A stretch of 64,000 nt of DNA from Rhodovibrio sodomensis (GTDB taxonomy: Bacteria > Pseudomonadota > Alphaproteobacteria > Kiloniellales > Rhodovibrionaceae), in contig NZ_NRRL01000003.1 in assembly GCF_016583645.1 (NCBI RefSeq), positions 79,116-143,115 of the forward strand, given 5' to 3'. The position numbers and the translations under genes were made by a program. The notes beneath the pieces are model-generated. The model did no database searches. It saw only the letters and a list, made by a program, of their open reading frames with translations, and was not told where the DNA came from. Shown here one piece after another: positions 47,602-54,829 of this stretch. The first letter of the stretch is position 1, and every line of letters starts with the position of its first letter.

Positions 47602-47858
47602 TCTTGGATTCCCTTCTTCCTGCGTGAAACGAAGCCCGCATAAGAGCCGGGCAGATAGCCAAAGCTATGAATCGAGCCCCTTCCCGGGGCCAACATCCGA
47701 CCCCGGGATTGGGCGAAAGCGGCGCCTAACACTCTCCCAAAGACCCCATCTCACGCCACGCACGGCGCATCGATGCGCACGCGATGGGTCCGCGTGCGCG
47801 GATCCCGACACCGCGGATCAAGCGCAGCGTTTCGGCAGCCAGGAGGCTCCGGTCGTTC
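47602..47858 (-). promoter_or_regulatory. 257-base intergenic region with inverted repeats
   Basis: No gene seen. It holds CCCGGGG/CCCCGGG (47687-47706), a perfect 14-base palindrome GCGCATCGATGCGC (47765-47778) and a nine-base hairpin GCGCACGCG/CGCGTGCGC (47775-47799) that may end the phosphatase gene. It also has the word ACCCCATCT (47742-47750), the inverse of the 11-mer seen at 10332. Confidence 0.5.
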
Positions 47859-48350
47859 CTAGAAGCTGCGCAGCACGGTCGTCAGCAGCTTGCCCTTCAG
47901 GCCGAGCGCCCGGTCGAGATGCAGAACCAGCAGGTCGTTCGGATGCGCGGTGTCGCGCGTGACCTCGCGGACGCGGGCGCAGGCCTCGTCCGGGCTCTAG
48001 CCAAGCCGGCACAGGACACCGATCGCGGCGGCGGGCGAGCGGCTGACGCCGACGAAGCAGTGAATGACCACGCTGACGCTGCCCTGCTGGAGCAGCTCGG
48101 ATTGCCTGTCGGCGAAGGCGATCACCTGCTGGGCATGGTGTGAGGTGGGGGCCGCGAGACCCATTTCGTCCAGCTTTGCCGTCTCGTTTTCGTCGGGTGC
48201 CGGAGAGCAGATGTCGGCGACTGCGACGATCTCATGGAGGCCCGCCCGGAAATCGACCTCCTCGGCGCGATCCACCAGGGACAGCACCGCGCCGGCCTCG
48301 GCGCGGCGCGCCTCGTCCAGGCCCAGGATCCGGAGATCGAAGCTGTGCAT
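47859..48350 (-). pseudogene. Cys-based phosphatase gene with internal TAG
   Basis: From ATG 48350 the ORF has 117 residues with HCFVGVSRSPAA (Cys98, Arg104), a PTP/DSP active-site loop, and stops at TAG (47997-47999, codon 118). The same frame continues for 45 codons with SPDEACARVREVTRDTAHPN and LVLHLDRALGLKGKLL, the conserved C-terminal helices of this phosphatase class, to a stop at 47859. The TAG therefore truncates the enzyme after its active site. It is a nonsense mutation, an error or a readthrough site. Confidence 0.75.
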
Positions 48351-48429
48351 GTGAGCCCCTGCGTGCGTGGGAAGCTGGGAGAGAAAAGGCCGGGCGGGCG
48401 GAGGTACCCGGCGGCGCGCGACACCCGAC

Positions 48430-48528
48430 CTAGGACGGCCTAAAGGGATGGTCGGAGCGGAGGCCGCAGCGCACACAGCGGTGCTTGCGATGGAGGGTTC
48501 CCGCCGGCTCCAGGTTCTCGCTCGACAT
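48430..48528 (-). CDS. Tiny zinc-finger-like protein, 32 aa
   Basis: ATG 48528 to TAG 48430 encodes MSSENLEPAGTLHRKH followed by RCVRCGLRSDHPFRPS. The CxxC with flanking His residues could bind a metal. No good ribosome site, so confidence is modest. Confidence 0.42.
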   Translation of the reverse strand: MSSENLEPAGTLHRKHRCVRCGLRSDHPFRPS

Positions 48529-48643
48529 CGGTTGCGGCGCGCATGACCAGCGGTGTCAGATCCGGTCGCAGGCGCGCCGAAGTTTCGCCACGGGGGTCAC
48601 GGCGCAGCTTCGAGGGCAGGAGACGCTTGCTCGCGAGAGAGCC

Positions 48644-48739
48644 CTAATCAGGCCCCCATCGGTAATGGTAGAGTGTGAGCCAGCCGTCATCGACGGTCAG
48701 GCTGAGATCGACTGTCGTCGTGCCACAGGTGATGCGCAC
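48644..48739 (-). CDS. Tiny protein, 31 aa
   Basis: GTG 48739 with GAGG nine bases upstream opens (M)RITCGTTTVDLSLTVDDGW and ends in YHYRWGPD before TAG at 48644. The codon pattern is coding-like, and it lies 47 bases downstream of a broken gene, so it may be a real small gene in the same transcript. Confidence 0.5.
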   Translation of the reverse strand: MRITCGTTTVDLSLTVDDGWLTLYHYRWGPD

Positions 48740-48785
48740 GGCAAGTGGCCTCGTGCCGTTCGGGGAATTGGGAGGCGAGGGCCTG

Positions 48786-49204
48786 CTAGCAGGCGTGCTG
48801 GCAGGCCGGCACGAACCCGATGTTCCAGTCGCTGAGCCGGGTCAGGCGGTAGCGCCCATCGAGCGTCAGGCCCTTCGGTGCCCGGCCCAGGTTCGGCAGA
48901 CGCCAGTAGAGCCGCTCGATCCGCTGCTGCGGCGCGGTCCTGCGCCTTGCGGGCGATGGAGGGACCGGTGTCCCGTCCCGGCGGCTCCAGTCCTGGCTGA
49001 CACATGCCTCGTACAGCCAACGCTTCCACCGCCAAAGCAGCGCCGAGGCGCCGGTCGGACGATAGAGGCGGTACTGCTCGCCGTAGGGCCCGTCGCTCTC
49101 GAGGTCGAAGACGAACAGTTGGCCCCGAGCGTCTCGGCGAGGCCGAGCAAAGGGGCCTCATCGTATGCGGCGATCCAGGTCAGTCGTGGGTTGGTCAGGA
49201 ACAT
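48786..49204 (-). pseudogene. Protein gene broken in a C4/G4 run
   Basis: ATG 49204 opens MFLTNPRLTWIAAYDEAPLL, then the coding frame continues one base off as GQLFVFDLESDGPYGEQYRL, and further Trp/Arg-rich segments (RWKRWLYEACVSQDWS, LYWRLPNLGRAPKGLT) to TAG 48786. One extra base in the run at 49123-49126 would give about 139 residues. Family unknown. It starts three bases after the upstream stop, so it belongs to the 221-residue gene's transcript. Confidence 0.68.
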
Positions 49205-49207
49205 GGC

Positions 49208-49873
49208 TCAGTGCACCGAGCCGGAGTCGGTCCCTGCCTGCTCGTCGAGCAGTTGGGAAAGCGTGTCGAAGGTATCGGCATCGGTGAGGGCGGGCACGCC
49301 GAAGGCGTCGCCGACGATCCGTGTGCCGAGCGCGCCGTCGTTGCGGAGCTTGCGAACGCAGGTGTCGCAGATCACGCCGTCCTTCACCCAGTCCGGTCGC
49401 TCGCGCCAGACCAGGAGTTCGCCGTCCAGCTCCCGAGACCCGTAGTGGCCGGAGACGCCGCGATCCTCCACCTCGCAGGCACAGCCGTTCGCCTGGCGGT
49501 GCTTGTGCGAGATCACGCTGTGGTAGGCGGTCTCGCAGGAGGGGCAGACCAGCGGGGAGTCGTCGTCCTCCTCCTCCTCGGGCGGCTCAACGTAGCCCGG
49601 CATCTGCCAGGGATAGCGGAAGCCCTCGGCGATGGCGCCCTCTTGGATCAGCTTGTCGACGCAGTCGTCGCAGACGACCCCGTCGACCGCCCAGTCCGGG
49701 CGTGCGACCCAGTGGTAGTGATCGCAGTCGTGGCGGCTGCCGTAGTTGCCGCTGACCCCGGTGTCGTGGATATCGGCGGCGCACCCATCGGCCTGGTCGC
49801 GACCCATGATCCCGTCGGTGAAAGCGGTCTTGCAGGAGGCGCAGGTCACCTGCTGGATGTCATCGCGGTTCAT
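49208..49873 (-). CDS. Duplicated zinc-binding domain protein, 221 aa
   Basis: Two homologous domains (about 10-85 and 108-182) each contain CxSC-x-TA, GCA, GVSGxYGSR, a Trp/Arg-rich strand (WVARPDWAVDGV, WRERPDWVKDGV), and CDxCV-x-K. The shared ligands suggest two zinc sites per copy. An acidic linker (EPPEEEEDDDSP) separates them; a Asp/Thr-rich tail follows. The repeat is an internal duplication. AGGAG precedes ATG 49873. Unknown function. Confidence 0.78.
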   Translation of the reverse strand: MNRDDIQQVTCASCKTAFTDGIMGRDQADGCAADIHDTGVSGNYGSRHDCDHYHWVARPDWAVDGVVCDDCVDKLIQEGAIAEGFRYPWQMPGYVEPPEEEEDDDSPLVCPSCETAYHSVISHKHRQANGCACEVEDRGVSGHYGSRELDGELLVWRERPDWVKDGVICDTCVRKLRNDGALGTRIVGDAFGVPALTDADTFDTLSQLLDEQAGTDSGSVH

Positions 49874-49964
49874 GGGCTTTCTTCTCCTGCGTTAAGCGTA
49901 GGTCCGTTGCGCCAGCGGGTCTGGCCGGCGCCCCATCGGCAGGCCAGTCCCGCGCCCGCGGAGG

Positions 49965-50000
49965 ATCGAACTATCTATCGAACCACATATCGGGCACGGG
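49965..50000 (-). repeat. Imperfect 12-base tandem repeat x3
   Basis: Units starting ATCGAACTATCT, ATCGAACCACAT and ATCGGGCACGGG follow one another with period 12. The region is AT-richer and lies upstream of the 221-residue gene, so it may be a promoter/operator array. Confidence 0.5.
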
Positions 50001-50019
50001 ATATCTGTTGCGTCGGATA

Positions 50020-50391
50020 TCAGGCAGCGCGGCTTGTGTTGTCGGCGACGTCGCCGGTGGTCCCGGGCTCGGGCAGCCGGGTGGCGGTTTCGACCGCCTC
50101 GACCAGGGACGCGCGTGCGGCTTCCATCACCACCACGTCATCGGTGTCGAAGGCGGCGATCGCCTGCATGGCCGCTTTCAGCAGCTGCGGCGAGGCCAGC
50201 AGCAGGGCCGCGTTGGCCTGCTGGCGGCAATCCGAGGCCATCGGCATGCCGTTCTGGGTGTGCCAGACTGTGGCCGGCATGACCCGGGCTATGGGGTGTT
50301 CCTGGGCATCGCGGATGAATGGGCGCCCTGCCGAATCCTGATAGTCGAGCCGGAAGGGCGCGGGGCTATGAACGCACGCGGGCTTGCTCAT
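50020..50391 (-). CDS. Phage/plasmid-type small protein, 123 aa
   Basis: A strand GRPFIRDAQEHPIARVMP is followed by ANAALLLASPQLLKAAMQAI and an Asp-rich helix, which matches a layout common in small phage and plasmid proteins (GRPFIxDA, then AANA-x-LxxAxPxLLxA). Its ATG overlaps the upstream stop as TGATG. The three genes 50020-50962 are a coupled unit. Role unknown. Confidence 0.7.
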   Translation of the reverse strand: MSKPACVHSPAPFRLDYQDSAGRPFIRDAQEHPIARVMPATVWHTQNGMPMASDCRQQANAALLLASPQLLKAAMQAIAAFDTDDVVVMEAARASLVEAVETATRLPEPGTTGDVADNTSRAA

Positions 50392-50639
50392 CAGGAGGCC
50401 TCCTTCAGCGCGATCGGGTTCCGGGCGGTCGGGAGCGCATGCAGGCTATGGTAGCCGGTGGTCCCGAGGTCGGCGTACTCGAACCATTGCCGGCGACCGT
50501 CGTCGAAGACGATCAGGACGTGGCCGACGAGCCGCATGACGGTGCCATCGGCGTGCCGGGACCCGAGGGTCTGACGGATCCGGTCGCCCAGCGCGAGCGG
50601 GCAGTCGGCTGGGACCAGCTCGGGGATGTGACGGGTCAT
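50391..50639 (-). CDS. Small hypothetical protein, 82 aa
   Basis: ATG 50639 overlaps the upstream stop as ATGA. A compact beta protein (GHVLIVFDDGRRQWFEYADL), reminiscent of small barrel folds. Middle gene of the three-gene coupled unit. Not recognised. Confidence 0.68.
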   Translation of the reverse strand: MTRHIPELVPADCPLALGDRIRQTLGSRHADGTVMRLVGHVLIVFDDGRRQWFEYADLGTTGYHSLHALPTARNPIALKEAS

Positions 50640-50962
50640 CGTCCGTCGGCCTGGCCCGGGTCGACCGGAGTCCAGTCCTCGGCGAGCAGATCGGTCTGTG
50701 ACGGGATCCAGGGGACGAGATCACCGCCGGGCGCGTGCAGCATCAGGTGCGGGGCACCGCGGTAGATCTCCGCGTCCACCGGCCGGCCCGGAAGTCGGGC
50801 TGCCTCGGGACAGATGTTCTGCGCGTCCATCAGGAAGACGAACATGCCTTTGCCGTGCCAGCCCCGCCGCGCGAGGCACTGGCCGTTCTTGAGGTTCCGC
50901 AGGGCGGCGGAGAAGTCGCTCGGCTGGGGGGCGGTGTGAGCGTCGCTGATTTGTGTGTGCAT
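50636..50962 (-). CDS. DUF2829 family protein, 108 aa
   Basis: The sequence follows DUF2829: DFSAALRNLKNGQCLARRGW, GKGMFVFLMDAQNI, then LVPWIPSQTDLLAEDWTPVD. These small proteins are frequent in phages and integrated elements; their role is unknown. First gene of a coupled trio with GGGAT before ATG 50962. Confidence 0.85.
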   Translation of the reverse strand: MHTQISDAHTAPQPSDFSAALRNLKNGQCLARRGWHGKGMFVFLMDAQNICPEAARLPGRPVDAEIYRGAPHLMLHAPGGDLVPWIPSQTDLLAEDWTPVDPGQADGR

Positions 50963-50995
50963 TGCGGGTATCCCGGGGTCAGCAAAAAGGCGATG

Positions 50996-51571
50996 TCAGT
51001 CTTCGACCCGCCGGTACCAGGTGCCCTGGCCTTCGGGGCCGCCGTTGAGCTCGACCTCGCGCGGCATCGCCTGTCCGTCGTGCTGGGTCCCGGTGATGTC
51101 GAGGTTCAGGTCGTCGCGGTCGTCCGCGGCGTGCGGCGGCTTGGGCGGCTCGCCCGGCTTGGACGGCAGGACGCCGCGGCGGAACTCGCTCACCGTGACC
51201 GTGCCGACGGCGAAGGCGCACTCGAGGACGGATACGGCGTCGCGCGGCGTGCTGTGACCGCAAGTGAAGACATCGAGGCTGGCGTAGCCGATCTCCGGCC
51301 AGGTGTGGATCGAGATGTGGCTCTCCGCGAGCACCGCCACACCGCTGACGCCGGCGTTCTCGGTGAAGTAGTGCAGGTCGATGTTGAGCAGAGTGGCGCC
51401 GGCTGCGGCCGCGGCGTCCACCAGGGTGCGGCGCACATGCTCGATGTCGTCGATCCCTGACGCTTCCCAGATGTCGATCAGGAGGTGCGTTCCGGCGAAC
51501 ACCTGGCCGTCACGCTGAATGAAGTGGTCGAGGCCGTTGCCGGCCGTCAGAGCCTTGGCGATCGCGCTCAA
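50996..51571 (-). CDS. speD: S-adenosylmethionine decarboxylase proenzyme
   Basis: The block LAESHISIHTWPE (residues 81-93) contains the self-cleavage Glu83-Ser84 bond that makes the pyruvoyl group, His89 and, further on, Cys104. It converts S-adenosylmethionine to decarboxylated SAM, the aminopropyl donor for spermidine. The start is TTG 51571 with AGGAG upstream, and a C-terminal tail of about 70 residues (EFRRGVLPSKPG, ENDING in YRRVED) is longer than in compact bacterial SpeD. A large bulged hairpin lies 25 bases upstream. The membrane SpeE is on the same strand 3.3 kb upstream. Confidence 0.93.
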   Translation of the reverse strand: MSAIAKALTAGNGLDHFIQRDGQVFAGTHLLIDIWEASGIDDIEHVRRTLVDAAAAAGATLLNIDLHYFTENAGVSGVAVLAESHISIHTWPEIGYASLDVFTCGHSTPRDAVSVLECAFAVGTVTVSEFRRGVLPSKPGEPPKPPHAADDRDDLNLDITGTQHDGQAMPREVELNGGPEGQGTWYRRVED

Positions 51572-51595
51572 CTCTCTCTCTCTCCTGAACTACAT

Positions 51596-51655
51596 GGGTG
51601 ACGTGTACACGGGCGGGGCTTGCGGAACGGTAAAGCCCCCGCGCGTGCGTCACCC
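51596..51655 (-). promoter_or_regulatory. 60-base bulged leader hairpin of speD
   Basis: GGGTGACG/CGTCACCC and CACG/CGTG and GCGGGGCTT/AAGCCCCCGC stems follow each other, with a 4-base bulge TGTA on the plus strand. It begins 25 bases before the TTG start on the minus strand. It is the largest of the family A-like leaders and a candidate translational regulator, possibly responding to polyamine or SAM levels (inference). Confidence 0.6.
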
Positions 51656-51752
51656 AATAGGGATATGGGCTCGCTGAATACCGACGGTCCTTGAGAAGAC
51701 GACCGACGTTGAGTATCCGGCTGGCGGTGCCATCAGGCGCGAGGGGAGGGTC
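51656..51752. promoter_or_regulatory. Divergent promoter region speD / 156-aa gene
   Basis: Between the speD leader hairpin and the plus-strand secreted-protein gene. It is short and contains AT-rich words (CCCAATAGGGATATGGG, TTGAGTATCC), but I cannot place firm promoter boxes. Confidence 0.35.
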
Positions 51753-52223
51753 GTGAAACGCGGAGCTCTGTGGATACTGCCGGCGATCGTGCTCGCGACG
51801 GCCGTGGCGGCGCCGGTGGGGGGGGGGGCTGATGACGGCGATCCCGGGATGTCGTGCGCCGAGACCGCGGAGCGTCGTCTGGCTCAGGTGCGGGACTTCT
51901 ATCACCGTGGCGCGCTCCTGGGCGCGAGCCTGGAGGCGTGCCAGGAGGTCCCCTCGTTCGCCCGGGACCTGATCGCCCGCATGACCGCGCCGTTCGATGG
52001 TGCCGTGCCGGACACGGACATCGCGGCATTCAGGCGGGTCTACGAGACGGGCGTGCGTGAGATGCGCGACTACAGCCGGTGCGACAACATCACCGAGGAG
52101 CGTGTCGAGATCATCATGAAGGGGAAGCGGGCGAGCGCCGGGCTGATGGATGTGGCCGAAGCGAAACGCTGCCCGCCGCTGGGACGCACGCAGGTCGATC
52201 AAGCGATCCGTCAGGCACGCTGA
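51753..52223 (+). CDS. Secreted protein with poly-G tract, 156 aa
   Basis: GTG start with GAGGGGAGGG upstream. A Sec signal (residues 1-26) precedes an 11-base G run (51818-51828) coding Gly-Gly-Gly. The mature part is helical with Cys (MSCAETAERRLA, LEACQEVPSFA, YSRCDNITEERVE, AKRCPPLG), four Cys that may form disulfides. The G run, longest in the window, could slip. It is the first plus-strand gene of a pair. Function unknown. Confidence 0.75.
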   Translation: MKRGALWILPAIVLATAVAAPVGGGADDGDPGMSCAETAERRLAQVRDFYHRGALLGASLEACQEVPSFARDLIARMTAPFDGAVPDTDIAAFRRVYETGVREMRDYSRCDNITEERVEIIMKGKRASAGLMDVAEAKRCPPLGRTQVDQAIRQAR

Positions 52224-52264
52224 ACACGTAGATCTAGCTGTCGCGCAGGAGGGTCTAATCGACG

Positions 52265-52444
52265 ATGGACGATAAGCAGCGGATGCGCCGGATATATCGG
52301 AAGTATGCCCGCGCGGGGTTGTTCGCCTTTGTCTTTGCAATCGCGCTGGGCTACTTCGTATTGCCGACGCTGTACGGGCTTGTGACTGGTACTGGCGTCA
52401 TTGAGCCCGAGACGCTTGAGGCGCTGCTGTCTCAGTCGCTTTGA
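52265..52444 (+). CDS. Small membrane protein, 59 aa
   Basis: AGGAGGG lies 14 bases before ATG 52265. A basic N-terminus (MDDKQRMRRIYRKYA) is followed by one hydrophobic helix (GLFAFVFAIALGYFVLPTLY) and an acidic C-terminus (VIEPETLEALLSQSL). Single-pass, N-in. Follows the secreted-protein gene. Confidence 0.72.
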   Translation: MDDKQRMRRIYRKYARAGLFAFVFAIALGYFVLPTLYGLVTGTGVIEPETLEALLSQSL

Positions 52445-52511
52445 CACAGCGAACGGGCCGCACCGCCTGGGTCTGGCCGGTGGGCCCTCGTCAAGGTGCG
52501 GTCAGCGGGTG

Positions 52512-53333
52512 CTAGCCGGCCTTGCGGTCCGGGTTGAGACCGATCAGGACGATCCCGACCTGGCGGCCGTAGCTGGTGATCTCGAACATCGGCCGGGCGG
52601 CCGGGCGTTCGCGCAGCAGTCCGCGTTCGACGAGCGAGATGGCCGTCTTGAGCGAGGCGTCCGCGTTCGCGTCGACGAGGCGGGTCTCGGCAAGGCGCAG
52701 CAGCTTGATCTGCGGCTTGGACAGCTTCTTCGCGTCCTCGGCCGGGGAAGAGATCCCGATGGCCTGCTGCTGCATCAGGTCGCTTAGGGTGTCGGTGAGG
52801 TGGACAGCTTCGCGGTGCAGGTCGCCGCACGCCTCCCGGCACACCGTCTCGAGGTTCTGGTCGACCGCGTGCCGGCTGGCAGTCTCGATCAGGTTGGACA
52901 GCAGCCGCAACGCCGCGGCGTACTGCTGGGTCAGGTCCTGGCGCAGCATGCGTTCGGACTGCAGGCGCCGCAGCAGCGGCGAGAGCGTATCACGCAGGTC
53001 CAGCGCGTCGTGCGTGGTCGGCTTGAGCCGGATCCGTGCGATCAGCCTCTGGGCGTAGGTGCTCGTGATCTCGGCGAAGTCGAGCGGGGCGGCCGGATTG
53101 CGCGGGAGGGCGACTAGATGGTCCAGGCCTTCGGTCTCGTGGGACTGGTAGACGGTGCGAGAGGTCCAGAGAGTGATCGGGCCCGGACCGTGGGGTCCGC
53201 CGTGGTCGCGCGGGAAAGGCTGATCCAGGGCGCCGGCGTGCGGGGTCCTGATGTCCTCGACGTCGCTCCAGCTCTCGTCGTGTTGGTCGAGCGCCGCGGT
53301 CAGCATCTCGCGCCAGGTGGTCTTGTCGTGCAT
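52512..53333 (-). CDS. Phage/plasmid-type N-domain plus helical C-domain, 273 aa
   Basis: The first 75 residues (WREMLTAALDQHDESWSDVE, ITLWTSRTVYQSHETEGLDH, VALPRNP) match a small-protein pattern common in phages and plasmids. The rest is helical (LSPLLRRLQSERMLRQDLTQ, ENLETVCREACGDLHREA) with a possible winged helix near the end (FEITSYGRQVGIVLIG). A fused architecture. Starts MHDKTTWREM at 53333. Unknown. Confidence 0.7.
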   Translation of the reverse strand: MHDKTTWREMLTAALDQHDESWSDVEDIRTPHAGALDQPFPRDHGGPHGPGPITLWTSRTVYQSHETEGLDHLVALPRNPAAPLDFAEITSTYAQRLIARIRLKPTTHDALDLRDTLSPLLRRLQSERMLRQDLTQQYAAALRLLSNLIETASRHAVDQNLETVCREACGDLHREAVHLTDTLSDLMQQQAIGISSPAEDAKKLSKPQIKLLRLAETRLVDANADASLKTAISLVERGLLRERPAARPMFEITSYGRQVGIVLIGLNPDRKAG

Positions 53334-53368
53334 CGGGGTGATCTCTCGAATGCGCCGTGGTGCGGGGG

Positions 53369-53908
53369 TCAGGCTGGGATGACGGTTTCGGGACGGATGG
53401 CTTCGAGGAGCTGGCGCGCCCGCGGGAAGATGTCCTGCAACTTGCGCACCGAGGTGGTCTGACGGAAGGCCGCCTCGAGCTCCTGGCTTTCGTCATCCTG
53501 GCTGCGCGATAGCTCGCTCCGCTGCCGCGCGGCGTCGAGGAAGGCGGCGTGATCCGGCGCGTCGTCGCGGATGAACAGCCGCTCGATCGCCCGGTCGAGG
53601 CTGACCTCCGGCGCCAGCAAGCCGTTGTCCACGGCGAAGCTGAACTCGAGGGTGAACAGGCCCGTTTCGGGGTCCTTGGCGCGGACGTGCGCCCGGCTGA
53701 GCGGGGCGGCGGTGGCGTACTTCTGCAGGATCGCCATCTCGGCCTGGGTTTCCGGTGCGCCCCAGAGATCGTGCAGGCGCTTCTCGATGTGTGGGCGCAG
53801 CTGATCCTCGAGGTCGCGCCAGGCGGCTTCGCGTTCGGTGCGATGAACCTGGCGGAGCTGGTCACGCAGGCGGTTTTTCATGAACTTGTCGAGCTTGGGA
53901 GCGGCCAT
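53369..53908 (-). CDS. Hypothetical helical protein, 179 aa (paralogue of 53938)
   Basis: GGAGAC precedes ATG 53908. N-terminal LDKFMKNRLRDQLRQVHRTE, middle LWGAPETQAEMAILQKYA, end ELEAAFRQTTSVRKLQDIFP and RARQLLEAI. The next gene shares LTREVKNRLRANLKDAQ, WGAPEVQTDMLVLARHQ and LEDAFRKTSSLARLQEIFP, so the two are clear tandem paralogues that have diverged. Soluble; no known family. Confidence 0.78.
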   Translation of the reverse strand: MAAPKLDKFMKNRLRDQLRQVHRTEREAAWRDLEDQLRPHIEKRLHDLWGAPETQAEMAILQKYATAAPLSRAHVRAKDPETGLFTLEFSFAVDNGLLAPEVSLDRAIERLFIRDDAPDHAAFLDAARQRSELSRSQDDESQELEAAFRQTTSVRKLQDIFPRARQLLEAIRPETVIPA

Positions 53909-53937
53909 CACGGGGTCTCCGTCGAAAGCGGGCGGGT

Positions 53938-54453
53938 TCAGACGGCTTTGAGGTCGTCGGTCAGAAGATCCCGGCTACGCGGAAAGATCTCCTGCAGGCG
54001 CGCGAGCGAGCTGGTCTTCCGAAAGGCGTCCTCGAGGGCCGCCCGCTCGGCCTCTTGATCGCTTCGGTGGCTGTGGGCGTAGTTCTGCACGCGCAGCAAC
54101 TCGCCGTGGGCCGGATCGTTCTCCGGCACGGTGAACCACGGGTAGGTTCCGAGGTGGAGCTTGTCCGGGACCAGGATGTCGGTCTCGATCTCCGCGCCCA
54201 TGGGCGAGTGCTTGGAGCCGGCGACCTTCAGGTTCACGCCCCTGACCGCGGAGGCCACCTGGTGGCGCGCCAGCACCAGCATGTCGGTCTGGACCTCGGG
54301 CGCACCCCACCGCTCGGCGAGGAGGCGCACCGCGGTCTCGTGCAGCAGAGCCGTGCCGTGCTCGGCCATCTCCATCGCCTCGGCGGCCTGGGCGTCCTTG
54401 AGGTTCGCGCGCAGGCGGTTCTTGACCTCGCGGGTCAGCTTGATCGCGGCCAT
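53938..54453 (-). CDS. Hypothetical helical protein, 171 aa (paralogue of 53369)
   Basis: CAGGAAG precedes ATG 54453 (MAAIKLTREVKNRLRANL). It has the shared WGAPEVQTDMLVL and AFRKTSSLARLQEIFPRSRD segments and a central beta part (NLKVAGSKHSPMGAEIETDI, YPWFTVPEN). One of a duplicated pair of unknown function. Confidence 0.78.
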   Translation of the reverse strand: MAAIKLTREVKNRLRANLKDAQAAEAMEMAEHGTALLHETAVRLLAERWGAPEVQTDMLVLARHQVASAVRGVNLKVAGSKHSPMGAEIETDILVPDKLHLGTYPWFTVPENDPAHGELLRVQNYAHSHRSDQEAERAALEDAFRKTSSLARLQEIFPRSRDLLTDDLKAV

Positions 54454-54569
54454 GTGCTTCCTGTTGGGTCGGCGCGGAACAGGCCCGGCGCGTGGCGGCG
54501 CAGGCCCGTCGCGGCGGATTGCCATCTGGAACGAAAGTGGGGTCGGTCGGCTGGGGACGGACGGCCGAC

Positions 54570-54806
54570 TTACTCGCCCTGCTTGCGGGCGACGTGGGCC
54601 TCGTAGTCGAGCTGCATCTCAGCCCACTCCTTGCAGTCGCGCTGCGTCTCGCGCCGCGCGACGCGGCCGGCGTCGATGTCATGAACCGAGAAGTCGACCG
54701 GGCGGGTGCAGCCCGCGAAGTAGGGGCTGATCTTGAAACGGCCGCACTTGGAGGCGACGAAGCCGTCCTGCGACCGGCCCCAGCGAACGCGTTTGGGCAG
54801 GGACAT
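54570..54806 (-). CDS. Small basic protein, 78 aa
   Basis: AAGGAA precedes ATG 54806 (MSLPKRVRWGRSQDGFVASK). Basic, with three Cys (SKCGRFK, FAGCTRP, QRDCKEWA) and a helical end (QLDYEAHVARKQGE). Not recognised. It sits between the paralogue pair and the membrane spermidine synthase, with 23 bases to the latter. Confidence 0.68.
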   Translation of the reverse strand: MSLPKRVRWGRSQDGFVASKCGRFKISPYFAGCTRPVDFSVHDIDAGRVARRETQRDCKEWAEMQLDYEAHVARKQGE

Positions 54807-54829
54807 TCGGGAGTTCCTTCGATCAGGGG

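Noticed and set aside
11279..48350. Genome-wide TAG recoding
   Set aside because: Two genes seem to read through TAG, but other genes (for example at 10786, 22340 and 48786) use TAG as their natural stop.
49965..50000. CRISPR array
   Set aside because: The short period-12 repeats are too short and imperfect, with no spacers or cas genes.
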